DNA of 24,688 nt from JBBDJG01 sp040880005 (lineage in GTDB: Bacteria > Actinomycetota > Thermoleophilia > Solirubrobacterales > JBBDJG01): positions 1 through 24,688 of the forward strand of contig JBBDJG010000017.1 in NCBI GenBank assembly GCA_040880005.1. Direction: 5' to 3'. Below are positions 15,580 through 23,238 of the stretch, in pieces. Made by a program: the position numbers and the translations under genes. The notes below the pieces were generated by a model. It was not told the origin of the DNA. It searched no databases and saw only the letters and a program-made list of their open reading frames with translations. How positions within the stretch are numbered: position 1 is the first letter of the stretch; every line of letters starts with the position of its first letter.

Positions 15580-16721
15580 GTGGCCGTATAGAGCCGCGGC
15601 ACCCGCTGCGATATCCCGCAGGTGACCTCGTAGTTGATCGTCCCCAGCTCGGCGGCAAGCTCCTCGGCGAGCACGCGCTCGCCGCCTTGCGCTCCGATCA
15701 GCACGGCCGCCGCACCGGGCCCAATGCCGGAGTCGGTGCCGAGATCAACTGTGACGTTGTCCATGCTGACCGTCCCCACGATCGGAAAGCGCCGGCCCTC
15801 GATGATCGCCTGCGAGCGGTTGCCAAGGCCGCGGCGGAAGCCGTCGCCGTAGCCGATCGGCAGCACGGCGACATCCGTCTTGCGATCTGCCGACCACTTG
15901 CGCCCGTAGCCGACGGTGTCGCCCGCTTCGATCGCCTTCACGTCGGCCACGTAGGAGTGCAGCGACAGCGCCGGGGTCAGCCCATGGGGAGTTGGATCCG
16001 CGTTCATCGGATCGAGGCCGTAGATGGCGATGCCGCAACGCGCCATGTCGAAATGACAGCCGCTGCTGCGCATGACGCCGGCGCTGTTGGCGGCGTGCAC
16101 GAGGCAGTCGGGGTGCTTTGACTTGACCTGCTCGACCAGACGTGCGAACCGCCGAAGCTGCTCGTCGAAGAAGCCCGAGTCGCTGGCGTCAGCGGTCGCG
16201 AAGTGGGTCATGAAGCCGGCCAGCTCGAGCTTGTCGTGGGCCGCAACGCGATCGGTGAGGGTCAGCGCCTGGTCGGGGTCGCGCGTGCCGAGCCGACCCA
16301 TACCGGTGTCGAGCTTGACGTGGAGTTGCGCGGCGCGACCGGTCTGCGCCGCAATCCCGGCGGCGTACTCGACCTGCTGCTCGCGCCACACGACGATGTC
16401 CGCGTCCGCGGCCAACGCCTGCGCCATCGTCGCGTCGGTTAGCGCACCCATCACGAGCAAGCGCCGTTCGAGCCCCTGTTCGCGCAGCGCCACGGCCTCG
16501 GCCGCGGTTACGACCGCGAGCCAGCTCGCGCCGCCGAGCAATGCCGCGCGCGCACACTCGGTCGCGCCGTGTCCGTAGCCGTCGGCCTTCACGACCGCGC
16601 ACAGCTCGGCGTCGCCGAGGAGATCCTTGAGCGCCCGGCAGTTCTGCGAGATCGCGTCGAGGTCCACACGTGCGATCGCGCGCGGGTCGGTCACCTCAGC
16701 CGCGGAAGTCACCGTCGCCAT
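15576..16721 (-). CDS. alr: Alanine racemase
   Basis: 381 aa PLP enzyme that interconverts L- and D-alanine, supplying D-Ala for peptidoglycan. The PLP lysine is Lys45 in VVKADGYGHG. The catalytic tyrosine from the partner subunit is Tyr272 in VGYGRKW. LDTGMGRLG (137-145) and the Gly-rich C-terminal strands including GTVSMDNVTVDLG are typical. Full length. It is first in the alr-cca pair and is separated from upstream nnr by the inverted-repeat region. A -10-like TAGTCT ends 6 nt before the ATG, with no Shine-Dalgarno adjacent. Confidence 0.96.
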   Translation of the reverse strand: MATVTSAAEVTDPRAIARVDLDAISQNCRALKDLLGDAELCAVVKADGYGHGATECARAALLGGASWLAVVTAAEAVALREQGLERRLLVMGALTDATMAQALAADADIVVWREQQVEYAAGIAAQTGRAAQLHVKLDTGMGRLGTRDPDQALTLTDRVAAHDKLELAGFMTHFATADASDSGFFDEQLRRFARLVEQVKSKHPDCLVHAANSAGVMRSSGCHFDMARCGIAIYGLDPMNADPTPHGLTPALSLHSYVADVKAIEAGDTVGYGRKWSADRKTDVAVLPIGYGDGFRRGLGNRSQAIIEGRRFPIVGTVSMDNVTVDLGTDSGIGPGAAAVLIGAQGGERVLAEELAAELGTINYEVTCGISQRVPRLYTAT

Positions 16722-16727
16722 GCAATG

Positions 16728-16733
16728 AGACTA
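16728..16733 (-). promoter_or_regulatory. -10 box for alr, leaderless
   Basis: TAGTCT on the minus strand ends 6 nt before the alr ATG. It sits at the edge of the long inverted repeat. Confidence 0.5.
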
Positions 16734-16926
16734 GTGGTTCCTCCGGTAAGTCCGGTGCCGATTCGGTGAGCGAAAGCCGAGGCGGCCGCGGATCTCGCGC
16801 TTCGCGCTCGCACGCGCCTGCGGCGCTGGAGGCCCAATAGTCGCCACTATTGGGCCGACCGAGGACAACGGCCGCCGAAGGTTTGCAGCCGCCGAATCGG
16901 TGGTGAATTTGCCGGAGGGACCACTA
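16732..16926. repeat. 195-bp imperfect inverted repeat with internal hairpin
   Basis: Arms 16732-16788 and 16869-16926 are imperfect reverse complements over about 57 nt. Blocks TAGTGGT, CCTCCGG, CCGATTCGG and GGCGGCCG match exactly, and several mismatches would be G-U pairs in RNA. The 80-nt centre holds a perfect 11-bp hairpin (16831-16841/16846-16856, GGCCCAATAGT, loop CGCC). The element fills the gap between the nnr stop and the alr -10 box almost exactly. It could be a degenerate MITE-like element or a structured transcript region. No open frame was seen. Confidence 0.75.
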
Positions 16927-16927
16927 C

Positions 16928-18481
16928 CTAGGCCATGCGGCGCAGCGCGGCCGGTAGCGCCTCGACCACGTCGCCCGCAATCACAGAGTCGGCGCCCCGG
17001 TTCTCGGCCGCAACGCGACCCGCGCCGGCGTGCGCACGCACCCCCGCGCAGGCCCCCTCGAACGCACCGAGGCCGCGGGCGAGCAGCGCGGCGATCACTC
17101 CCGAAAGCACGTCGCCCGTGCCCGCGGTGGCGAGCCCCGGGCTTCCACCCGCGCTGACGCCAACCGCATCGGAATCGTGCGCGGCAACGAGCGTGTCGTC
17201 GCCCTTCAGCACGACGGTCGCACCGGCTCGCCCGGCCGCCTCGCGCACCGCGGCAAGCCGGTGTGACTCCACCTGCGACGACTCGCGTCCCAGCAGCCGC
17301 CCCAGCTCGCCCGCGTGCGGGGTCAACACGGTCGGTGCGTCGCGGCCCGCAAGCGTCTCGATTCCCGCGTCGGCGATCGCGTTGAGCCCGTCCGCATCGA
17401 TCAGCAGCGGCTTGCGTATCGCCTTCGCGAGCGACTGGGCGACCGCGAACACGCCGCGCGCGCGTCCCATGCCGGGGCCGAGCACAACCGCATCGGCGCG
17501 CTCACTCGCCTCGAGCGCCTGCTCCACGGCGTCGGCGCCAAAATGGCCGTCGTCGCCGGCGAGCGGCAGCGACATCACCTCGGTCAGCTTGATCTCGAAA
17601 ATCTCATTGAGCGACGCGGGAACGGCGGCCCGCACCCATCCGCCCCCAGCACGCATCGCGGCCTCGCAGCAAAGGCACACGGCACCGGTCAGGCCGGTCG
17701 ATCCTCCGATTACCAGCACTGCACCGGAGTCGAACTTGTTGCCGGCGGGGCCACGCGGCTCGGGTAGCTCGAGCACCGGCGACCGGATCAAACCGACCGG
17801 CGGCACCGGCGGCGCGTCTGGCTCGTTCACGGGAAGACCGATATCCACCACCTCGACACGACCGGCGTTGTGTTTGCCGGGGTGCACCCACAACCCCACC
17901 TTGGGCTTTTGGAGCGTCACCGTCAAGCGCGCGTCGACGCAGGCACCCGTGATCTCTCCGCTCGAGGCGTCGAGGCCCGAGGGCACGTCGATCGCGACCA
18001 CGGGCGCACCGGTGGCGTTGATCGCATCGATTGCCGCACGGACGGGGTCGCGCGGATCGCCGGCAAAGCCGGTCCCGAGCAGCGCATCGACGATCGCGGC
18101 TGAGCCTTCCAGCGCCGCCGGCAGCTCCGCCGCCTCGACCACACGACCGCCATCGTCGAGCCGCTCGTGATTGGCGCGCGCGTCGGTGCTCAGCTCTTCC
18201 GGTGGCCAGAGCAGCAGCGCCTCGACGTCGAACCCCTGCTCGCGCAGCAGGCGCGCGACGACGAGCCCGTCGCCGCCGTTGTTTCCCTTGCCGCAGACGA
18301 TCCGCACCAGCCCGCCGGGCGCCAGCTCGGCGACGGCACGGGCGACCTCGGACCCCGCGCGCTCCATCAGATCGAGCGACTGAGTCCCTTTTTGCTCGAT
18401 CGCCCACGCATCGAGAGCGCGCATCTGGTCCGACGTGTAGAGCGGCTCGATCCACGGCCGCTTTGCAGGAGAATGGGTCAC
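16928..18481 (-). CDS. nnr: Bifunctional NAD(P)H-hydrate epimerase / ADP-dependent dehydratase
   Basis: 517-aa fusion that repairs hydrated NADH and NADPH. The N-terminal YjeF_N epimerase half (about 1-230) has CGKGNNGGDGLV (63-74) and DVPSGLDASSG. The C-terminal ribokinase-like dehydratase half (about 240-510) has GNKFDSGAVLVIGGSTGLTGA, LTPHAGELGRLL and the nucleotide loop ATAGTGDVLSG. Both halves look intact. The gene starts at GTG with TAAAAT 6 nt upstream and no Shine-Dalgarno, so it is probably leaderless. It lies downstream of glmS on the same strand, separated by a hairpin. Confidence 0.95.
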   Translation of the reverse strand: MTHSPAKRPWIEPLYTSDQMRALDAWAIEQKGTQSLDLMERAGSEVARAVAELAPGGLVRIVCGKGNNGGDGLVVARLLREQGFDVEALLLWPPEELSTDARANHERLDDGGRVVEAAELPAALEGSAAIVDALLGTGFAGDPRDPVRAAIDAINATGAPVVAIDVPSGLDASSGEITGACVDARLTVTLQKPKVGLWVHPGKHNAGRVEVVDIGLPVNEPDAPPVPPVGLIRSPVLELPEPRGPAGNKFDSGAVLVIGGSTGLTGAVCLCCEAAMRAGGGWVRAAVPASLNEIFEIKLTEVMSLPLAGDDGHFGADAVEQALEASERADAVVLGPGMGRARGVFAVAQSLAKAIRKPLLIDADGLNAIADAGIETLAGRDAPTVLTPHAGELGRLLGRESSQVESHRLAAVREAAGRAGATVVLKGDDTLVAAHDSDAVGVSAGGSPGLATAGTGDVLSGVIAALLARGLGAFEGACAGVRAHAGAGRVAAENRGADSVIAGDVVEALPAALRRMA

Positions 18482-18487
18482 CGCGTC

Positions 18488-18493
18488 ATTTTA
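18488..18493 (-). promoter_or_regulatory. -10 box for nnr, leaderless
   Basis: TAAAAT on the minus strand ends 6 nt before the GTG start. No Shine-Dalgarno is present. Confidence 0.55.
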
Positions 18494-18517
18494 AGCCGGA
18501 CCCGCAGTGCAGAGCTC

Positions 18518-18545
18518 CCGATTTTCCCGTCTAAGAGAAAATCGG
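18518..18545 (-). terminator. AT-rich hairpin after glmS
   Basis: A perfect 9-bp stem (CCGATTTTC/GAAAATCGG) with a 10-nt loop starts 2 nt after the glmS stop. No T-run follows, so it may be a weak terminator or an mRNA 3'-end stabiliser. Confidence 0.45.
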
Positions 18546-18547
18546 AA

Positions 18548-20419
18548 TCATTCAACGGTGACGGTCTTGGCGAGGTTGCGCGGCTGATCGACGTTGAGCC
18601 CGCGCAGCCGAGCAATGTCGTACGCCAGAAGCTGGAGCGGAATCACCGCGAGGATCGGCTGAAGGAGCCAGTCCGTGCGCGGAACGAACACCGTCTGGTC
18701 GGCGGCCGCCGCCACGTGGCCCGATCCCTCGGTCGCGATCGCAATCACGTGCGCCCCGCGCGCCTTCACCTCGGCCATGTTCGACAGCACCTTGTCGAGC
18801 ACGGGGCTGTCGGTCGCCACGACCACTGTCGGCGTCCGGTCGTCCAGCAGGGCGATCGGGCCGTGCTTCATCTCGCCCGCCGCGTAGGCGTCGGCCGGAA
18901 TGTAGGTGATCTCCTTGAGCTTCAACGCGCCCTCGAGGCAGACAGCCAGGCCGATGTGCCTGCCGAGGTACAGGAAAAACTCGCCGTCGGCGTGACTGCG
19001 CGCGATCGCTCGCACCTGCTCCTCGCACGAGCCCAGCAACTGCTCGATCTTGTGCGGTATCGCTTTCAGCTCGGCGATCAGGCCGGCCAACTCGGCGCGG
19101 TCGAGCGTGCCGTTGAGCTCAGCGAGCTTGAGGCCCAACAGGTAGATCGCCGCGGCCTCGGCCACGAAGGTCTTGGTCGCAGCGACGCCGATCTCGAGCC
19201 CCGCCCTGGTGTACAGAACGCCGTCGGCGTCGCGAGTCGCCTGGCTGCCGAGGATATTCGTGATCGCGAGCACCTTCGCCCCGCGCTCGCGGGCGAGGCG
19301 CATTGCCGCCAGCGTGTCCGCGGTCTCGCCGGACTGCGAGATCCCGACGACGAGGTCGTCGGGGCCCACGACCGGGTTGCGGTATCGGTACTCGGAGGCG
19401 ATGTCCATCTCGACCGGGACACGTGCCCACTGTTCGATCGCGTAGCGACCCACGAGCCCTGCGTGGTAGGAGGTGCCGCAGGCGACGATCACGACGCGCC
19501 GCGTACGCGCCAGCACGTCGTCCGGTATCGCGTCCTCACCGAGGTCCACAGAGTCGAGGTGCGCGAGGCGATCGGCGATCGTCTCGGCGACGGCATCCGA
19601 CTGCTCGTGGATCTCCTTGAGCATGAAGGTCGGGTAGCCCGCCTTCTCCGCGGCCTCGGCGTCCCAGGTGATCTGCTCGACCTCGCGCTGCAGCGGTTCG
19701 CCGGCCGCTGTCTCGAACACGGCACCGTCGGCAGAGATCGTGACGATCTCGCCGTCGCCGATCAGCTGGACGTCGCGTGTCTCGCTCATGAAAGCCGGGA
19801 TCGCCGAGGCGACGAAGTGCTCGCCGTCCCCCACACCGACGACGAGCGGACACTCCTTGCGAGCCGCAACGATCACGTCGGGCTCGTCCGCCGATATCGC
19901 GACGAAGGCGTAGTGACCGCGCAGCTCCAGATAGGCGCGACGCGTCGCCTCGGCGAGTCCGTTGCCGTCTGCCACATGCTTCTCGATCAGATGGGCCACG
20001 GCCTCGGCGTCGGTCTCGGAGGCAAGATGGTGCCCGTCGGCCTCGAGTGCTGCGCGCAAATCGACGTAGTTCTCGACTATTCCATTGAGGACTATGTGAA
20101 CGCGGCCGGTGCAGTCAGCATGCGGATGGGCGTTGCGCTCCGAGGGCTTGCCGTGGGTGGCCCAGCGCGTATGACCGATCCCGGTCGTGGCCTCGAGCGT
20201 CTTGGTCGCGACCGCGGTGCCGCCGTTGGAGGCGTCACTCGCATCCACGGCCTCGCGCAGTCTGCTCAGATTGCCGACCGAGCGCAGCGACTCGATGTGA
20301 CCCTCCTCGATCAGCGAAAGCCCGGCGGAGTCGTAGCCGCGATACTCGAGGCGTTCGAGGCCATGCATCAGCAGCTCCCGACAGGAGCGGTCACCCACGT
20401 AGCCGACGATGCCGCACAT
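18548..20419 (-). CDS. glmS: Glutamine--fructose-6-phosphate aminotransferase (isomerizing)
   Basis: 623 aa. It makes glucosamine-6-phosphate from fructose-6-phosphate and glutamine, the first step to UDP-GlcNAc. The nucleophile Cys2 is in MCGIVGYVGD, followed by LEYRGYDSAG and HTRWATHG (83-90) of the glutamine amidotransferase domain. Two SIS domains follow, marked by ACGTSYHAG and SQSGETADT, and the C-terminus LAKTVTVE is the usual end. It is slightly longer than the E. coli enzyme because of a short insert before HTRWATHG. Regulation is not by a recognisable glmS ribozyme; the 153-nt upstream gap shows a terminator and a short direct repeat instead. Confidence 0.97.
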   Translation of the reverse strand: MCGIVGYVGDRSCRELLMHGLERLEYRGYDSAGLSLIEEGHIESLRSVGNLSRLREAVDASDASNGGTAVATKTLEATTGIGHTRWATHGKPSERNAHPHADCTGRVHIVLNGIVENYVDLRAALEADGHHLASETDAEAVAHLIEKHVADGNGLAEATRRAYLELRGHYAFVAISADEPDVIVAARKECPLVVGVGDGEHFVASAIPAFMSETRDVQLIGDGEIVTISADGAVFETAAGEPLQREVEQITWDAEAAEKAGYPTFMLKEIHEQSDAVAETIADRLAHLDSVDLGEDAIPDDVLARTRRVVIVACGTSYHAGLVGRYAIEQWARVPVEMDIASEYRYRNPVVGPDDLVVGISQSGETADTLAAMRLARERGAKVLAITNILGSQATRDADGVLYTRAGLEIGVAATKTFVAEAAAIYLLGLKLAELNGTLDRAELAGLIAELKAIPHKIEQLLGSCEEQVRAIARSHADGEFFLYLGRHIGLAVCLEGALKLKEITYIPADAYAAGEMKHGPIALLDDRTPTVVVATDSPVLDKVLSNMAEVKARGAHVIAIATEGSGHVAAAADQTVFVPRTDWLLQPILAVIPLQLLAYDIARLRGLNVDQPRNLAKTVTVE

Positions 20420-20421
20420 GC

Positions 20422-20441
20422 TGTGAAGTCCCCTTGAAGTC
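20422..20441 (-). repeat. GGGACTTCA direct repeat in glmS leader
   Basis: On the minus strand GGGACTTCA occurs twice, 11 nt apart start to start, just before the glmS ATG. Each copy is preceded by A or G, giving AAGGG-like Shine-Dalgarno candidates. The nearer one lies about 12 nt from the ATG, rather far for a normal site. Confidence 0.6.
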
Positions 20442-20472
20442 CCTTTCTAGAGTGTGAATTGCACCAGAACCG

Positions 20473-20494
20473 AAAAGAGCCGCCGGGGCGGCTC
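20473..20494 (-). terminator. Intrinsic terminator after glmM
   Basis: On the minus strand a 7-bp stem (GAGCCGC/GCGGCTC, 4-nt loop) is followed directly by TTTT. It lies 78 nt after the glmM stop and 53 nt before the glmS ATG, and it separates rplM-rpsI-glmM from glmS. Confidence 0.65.
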
Positions 20495-20572
20495 GCTATA
20501 TGCGCAAATCCTAGCAGCGCACCGCCGGGCTATTCCAGAGTGGCCCACCGCGTCCGGCCGGACTCTTTCCGC

Positions 20573-21943
20573 CTAATTTGCGGTTTCTTTCCCCGTACGC
20601 GAGCCGAGTTCCTGCTCCACCACCGCCGCAAGACGCTCGGCTACCTGCGCGCAGGCCTCGGCTGTGGGAGCCTCGACCATCACCCGGATCACGGGCTCGG
20701 TGCCCGACGGACGTAGCAGTACGCGTCCCCGCCCCTCGAGCGACGCCGATTCGCTCTGCACCACGTCCCAGATCGCCTGCGCCTGCGCGAGCGCGTCGCG
20801 ATCCGCTACGCGCACGTTCACGAGCTGCTGCGGCAGCTTGGTCATCGACGCTCCCGCCTCCAGCGGGCGCTCGCCGAGCGACTCGAGCAGCAGCAAGGCC
20901 GAAGCGATGCCGTCGCCGGATGGAGTGAACCGCATGTCGACGATGTGACCCGACTGCTCGCCACCGAGTGTCCAGCCGCGACGATCGAGTTCTTCCACGA
21001 CGTACCGATCGCCGACATTCGTCGTGGCGACCTCGATCGCCGCCGCTTTCATCGCCAAGTGAAACCCGAAGTTCGTCATCACGGTCACCGCGACGCCACT
21101 CGGCGGCTCGCCGCGTGCCTTCAGGTCGAGAGCCACAGCGGCGATGATCTCGTCGCCGTCGATCACGGTTCCGGTCGGATCGAGGGCGAGCACTCGATCG
21201 CCGTCGCCGTCGAAGGCGAATCCCACATCGAACCCGCCGTCCCGCATTCGATCTCGCAACAGACCCACGTGGGTCGAGCCACAATCGGCGTTGATGTTTA
21301 GACCATCCGGCTCGCACGCGGCCCGCTCGACCTGTGCACCCAGGCGTTCGAAGATGGTCGGCGCGGCGCGGTAGGTGGCCCCGTTCGCGCAGTCGAGCAA
21401 CACCCGCTTGCCTTCGAGCGACAGGCGGAAGCGCGTGCCCAGCTCACGCAGATAGTCGTCGAGCGCACCGGCGAGCGGGCGCACTCGCCCACACGGTCGC
21501 GCGTCAACGCCGATACCTGCCGATGCCTGCAGCTCGTTGACGCGTCGCTCGATGTCGGCTTCGAGATCGTCGGGCAGCTTGCGACCGCGCGCCCCGAAGA
21601 ACTTGATTCCGTTGTCGCGCGCCGGATTGTGCGAGGCGGAGATCACGACCGCCATCTCGAGGTCGTGACGACGCACGAGCAGCGACGCTGCCGGTGTCGG
21701 CAGGATTCCGGCCAGCAGCGCATGGCCTCCACCCGCAGCGATGCCCGCCGAAAGCGCGGCCTCCAGCATCTCTCCCGACACGCGCGTGTCGCGCACGACG
21801 AGGATGCTCGGATCCAGCGAGGCGCAGACCTCGGTCGCGGCGCGGCCGAGCGCGAATGCCAGCTCCGACGTGAGAAAACTGCCCGCCGGGCCCCGCACGC
21901 CGTCCGTGCCGAAGAGCCTCGTTGTCTGTGGCACGACGGCCAC
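20573..21943 (-). CDS. glmM: Phosphoglucosamine mutase
   Basis: 456 aa. It converts glucosamine-6-phosphate, the GlmS product, into glucosamine-1-phosphate. N-terminal RLFGTDGVRG (9-18), active-site phosphoserine Ser104 in ISASHNP, metal loop DGDGDR (245-250), sugar-binding GGEQSGH (327-333) and phosphate-binding RPSGTEPVIRV near the C-terminus are all present. It begins at GTG 6 nt after the rpsI stop; a GTG three codons later is an alternative start. The rplM-rpsI-glmM arrangement ties cell-wall precursor supply to ribosomal protein transcription. Confidence 0.96.
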   Translation of the reverse strand: MAVVPQTTRLFGTDGVRGPAGSFLTSELAFALGRAATEVCASLDPSILVVRDTRVSGEMLEAALSAGIAAGGGHALLAGILPTPAASLLVRRHDLEMAVVISASHNPARDNGIKFFGARGRKLPDDLEADIERRVNELQASAGIGVDARPCGRVRPLAGALDDYLRELGTRFRLSLEGKRVLLDCANGATYRAAPTIFERLGAQVERAACEPDGLNINADCGSTHVGLLRDRMRDGGFDVGFAFDGDGDRVLALDPTGTVIDGDEIIAAVALDLKARGEPPSGVAVTVMTNFGFHLAMKAAAIEVATTNVGDRYVVEELDRRGWTLGGEQSGHIVDMRFTPSGDGIASALLLLESLGERPLEAGASMTKLPQQLVNVRVADRDALAQAQAIWDVVQSESASLEGRGRVLLRPSGTEPVIRVMVEAPTAEACAQVAERLAAVVEQELGSRTGKETAN

Positions 21944-21949
21944 GGCGGC

Positions 21950-22579
21950 TCAGCGCTTGGAGAACTGGGGCCGCTTGCGCGCCTTCTTGAGTCCGGCCTT
22001 GTAGCGCTCCTTGACGCGCGGATCGCGTGTCAGGAGCTGGCGCCGCTTGAGATCTCCGCGCAGCGCGGGGTCGGCCTCGATCAACGCCTTCGCGATCCCA
22101 TGTCGAACCGCGTCCGCCTGGCCGGAGATGCCGCCGCCGCTGATCCGGGCGCGCACGTCGATGCGTTCGACGTAGCCCGCGACTTCGAGTGGCTGTCTGA
22201 CCACCGCCTGAAGCGTCTTGCGAGGGAAGTAGTCGTTCAGCGAGCGGCCGTTGAGCTCGAACTTGCCCTTGCCCGGGCGCAGGATCACGCGCGCAACAGC
22301 CGACTTGCGTTTGCCGGTGGCGCTGTAGCGGGCGTCGGCCGCCAACTCGACCAGCGCACGGGACTCGGGCTCGGCTTCTGTTGGGGCCTCTGTTAGGGCC
22401 TCTGCCGCGGGCTCCGGTGGTGGCGCCTGCTCTTCGCCGTCGCCCTTTGAGTCGTCCGGCTCGGCTTCGACTTCAGCTTGGGGCTCGGCTTGCGTTTCGG
22501 CAGGCGTGTCTGTCTGCGTTGCCTCCGGCTGGGGGGTCTGCTCGTCGGTCGCGTTGTCGGGTTTCTGTTCTTCGCTCAA
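21950..22579 (-). CDS. rpsI: 30S ribosomal protein S9 with acidic N-terminal extension
   Basis: 209 aa. Residues from about 84 to 209 form the S9 fold, with YSATGKRKSAVARV, GKFELNGRSLNDYFPRK, ARISGGGISGQADAVRHGIAKAL and the C-terminal LKKARKRPQFSKR that reaches the P-site tRNA. The first 80 or so residues are an added disordered Pro/Glu/Ala/Thr region: up to residue 73 I count 23 acidic residues and only two lysines. The start is TTG, 9 nt after rplM, with no strong Shine-Dalgarno. No later start within the extension is better supported. S9 of usual size is about 130-150 aa. Confidence 0.93.
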   Translation of the reverse strand: MSEEQKPDNATDEQTPQPEATQTDTPAETQAEPQAEVEAEPDDSKGDGEEQAPPPEPAAEALTEAPTEAEPESRALVELAADARYSATGKRKSAVARVILRPGKGKFELNGRSLNDYFPRKTLQAVVRQPLEVAGYVERIDVRARISGGGISGQADAVRHGIAKALIEADPALRGDLKRRQLLTRDPRVKERYKAGLKKARKRPQFSKR

Positions 22580-22588
22580 GCTATCTGC

Positions 22589-23029
22589 TCACAACTCTGT
22601 TGACTTCGGCTGCTGCGCCGCGTGAGGGTGCTCGGGGCCAGCATAGACCTTGAGCTTGGTGATCTGCTGCCGGCCAAGCCTCGTGCGGGGCATCATGCCC
22701 TTGACCGCACGCCGGATGACCTCTTCGGGCCTGCGCTCGAGCATCTCGTTGAGCGTTCGCTCGCGCAATCCGCCCGGGTAGCCCGAGTGGCGAAAGTACA
22801 CCTTGTGCTCGCGCTTGTTGCCGCTGACTTCGATCTTCTCGGCGTTGACCACGATCACGAAGTCGCCCGTATCGATATGCGGCGTGTACTCGGGCTTGCG
22901 CTTGCCACGCAGCGCGTCGGCGATCTGGGTGGCCAGCCGGCCCAGCGTCTTGCCGCTGGCATCGACGAGCAGCCAGTTGCGCTCGCGGTCGGTCGGTTTC
23001 GCGACGTACGTCTTCAAGGTCTCGATCAC
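22589..23029 (-). CDS. rplM: 50S ribosomal protein L13
   Basis: 146 aa, typical length. Recognised by LKTYVAKPTDRERNWLLVDA, GKTLGRLATQIADALRGK, the segment HIDTGDFVIVVNAEKIEVSGNK, MLERRPEEVIRRAVKGMMP and the C-terminal KLKVYAGPEHPHAAQQP. It assembles early into the 50S subunit. The frame is open far upstream, so the start is set by homology: GTG at 23029 (MIETLKTY) is chosen, with TTG at 23017 as the alternative. Neither has a clear Shine-Dalgarno. A hairpin followed by a T-run lies 16-36 nt upstream. Confidence 0.94.
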   Translation of the reverse strand: MIETLKTYVAKPTDRERNWLLVDASGKTLGRLATQIADALRGKRKPEYTPHIDTGDFVIVVNAEKIEVSGNKREHKVYFRHSGYPGGLRERTLNEMLERRPEEVIRRAVKGMMPRTRLGRQQITKLKVYAGPEHPHAAQQPKSTEL

Positions 23030-23033
23030 AGGC

Positions 23034-23065
23034 AGAAAAAGCAAATCGCGGCAACGCGCCGCGAT
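23034..23065 (-). promoter_or_regulatory. rplM leader hairpin with T-run (attenuator-like)
   Basis: On the minus strand an 8-bp perfect stem (ATCGCGGC/GCCGCGAT at 23045-23052/23058-23065, 5-nt loop) is followed by TTGCTTTTTC, ending about 5 nt before the GTG. It looks like an intrinsic terminator, but there is no upstream same-strand gene to terminate. Attenuation or autoregulation by a ribosomal protein is the likely role. Confidence 0.5.
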
Positions 23066-23074
23066 CGCGGGCGA

Positions 23075-23080
23075 ATGATA
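23075..23080 (-). promoter_or_regulatory. Possible -10 box for rplM-rpsI-glmM
   Basis: TATCAT on the minus strand is 45 nt before the rplM GTG. If used, the transcript would begin almost at the leader hairpin. No -35 was identified. Confidence 0.35.
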
Positions 23081-23190
23081 GCGCTCTACAAGCGGCACAG
23101 CGGGTTCCGGCCGCGGCCCCAAGGCGGGCGTGAAAGGGTCGAAAAGCCCGCAAATTGGCGAAAAACAAGGCTCCCAGTGCCATCCTGGCG

Positions 23191-23221
23191 TGACGGCAGC
23201 ACCCGCCGCCCTGGCTATACT
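23191..23221 (+). promoter_or_regulatory. Promoter of the riboswitch/M23 peptidase transcript
   Basis: TATACT (23216-23221) is a strong -10. TGACGG at 23191-23196 is a possible -35 with a long 19-nt spacer. The predicted transcript start (about 23228) lies just before the riboswitch. Confidence 0.55.
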
Positions 23222-23238
23222 GCCGCGAGTTGAAGACA

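Noticed and set aside
14581..15591. A 336-codon + strand frame opposite cca
   Set aside because: Antisense to a gene with all nucleotidyltransferase and HD motifs; no domain seen.
16722..16927. A tRNA or standard intrinsic terminator in the nnr-alr gap
   Set aside because: There is no cloverleaf or T-loop consensus, and the central hairpin has no T-run on either strand.
18167..20437. A 756-codon open frame on the + strand opposite glmS and nnr
   Set aside because: It is antisense to two clearly homologous genes, has shadow-type Arg/Asp/Gly/Val-rich composition and no recognisable domain. High GC makes such frames common.
20420..20572. glmS ribozyme before glmS
   Set aside because: None of the ribozyme core sequences were found; the region holds a terminator and a short repeat.
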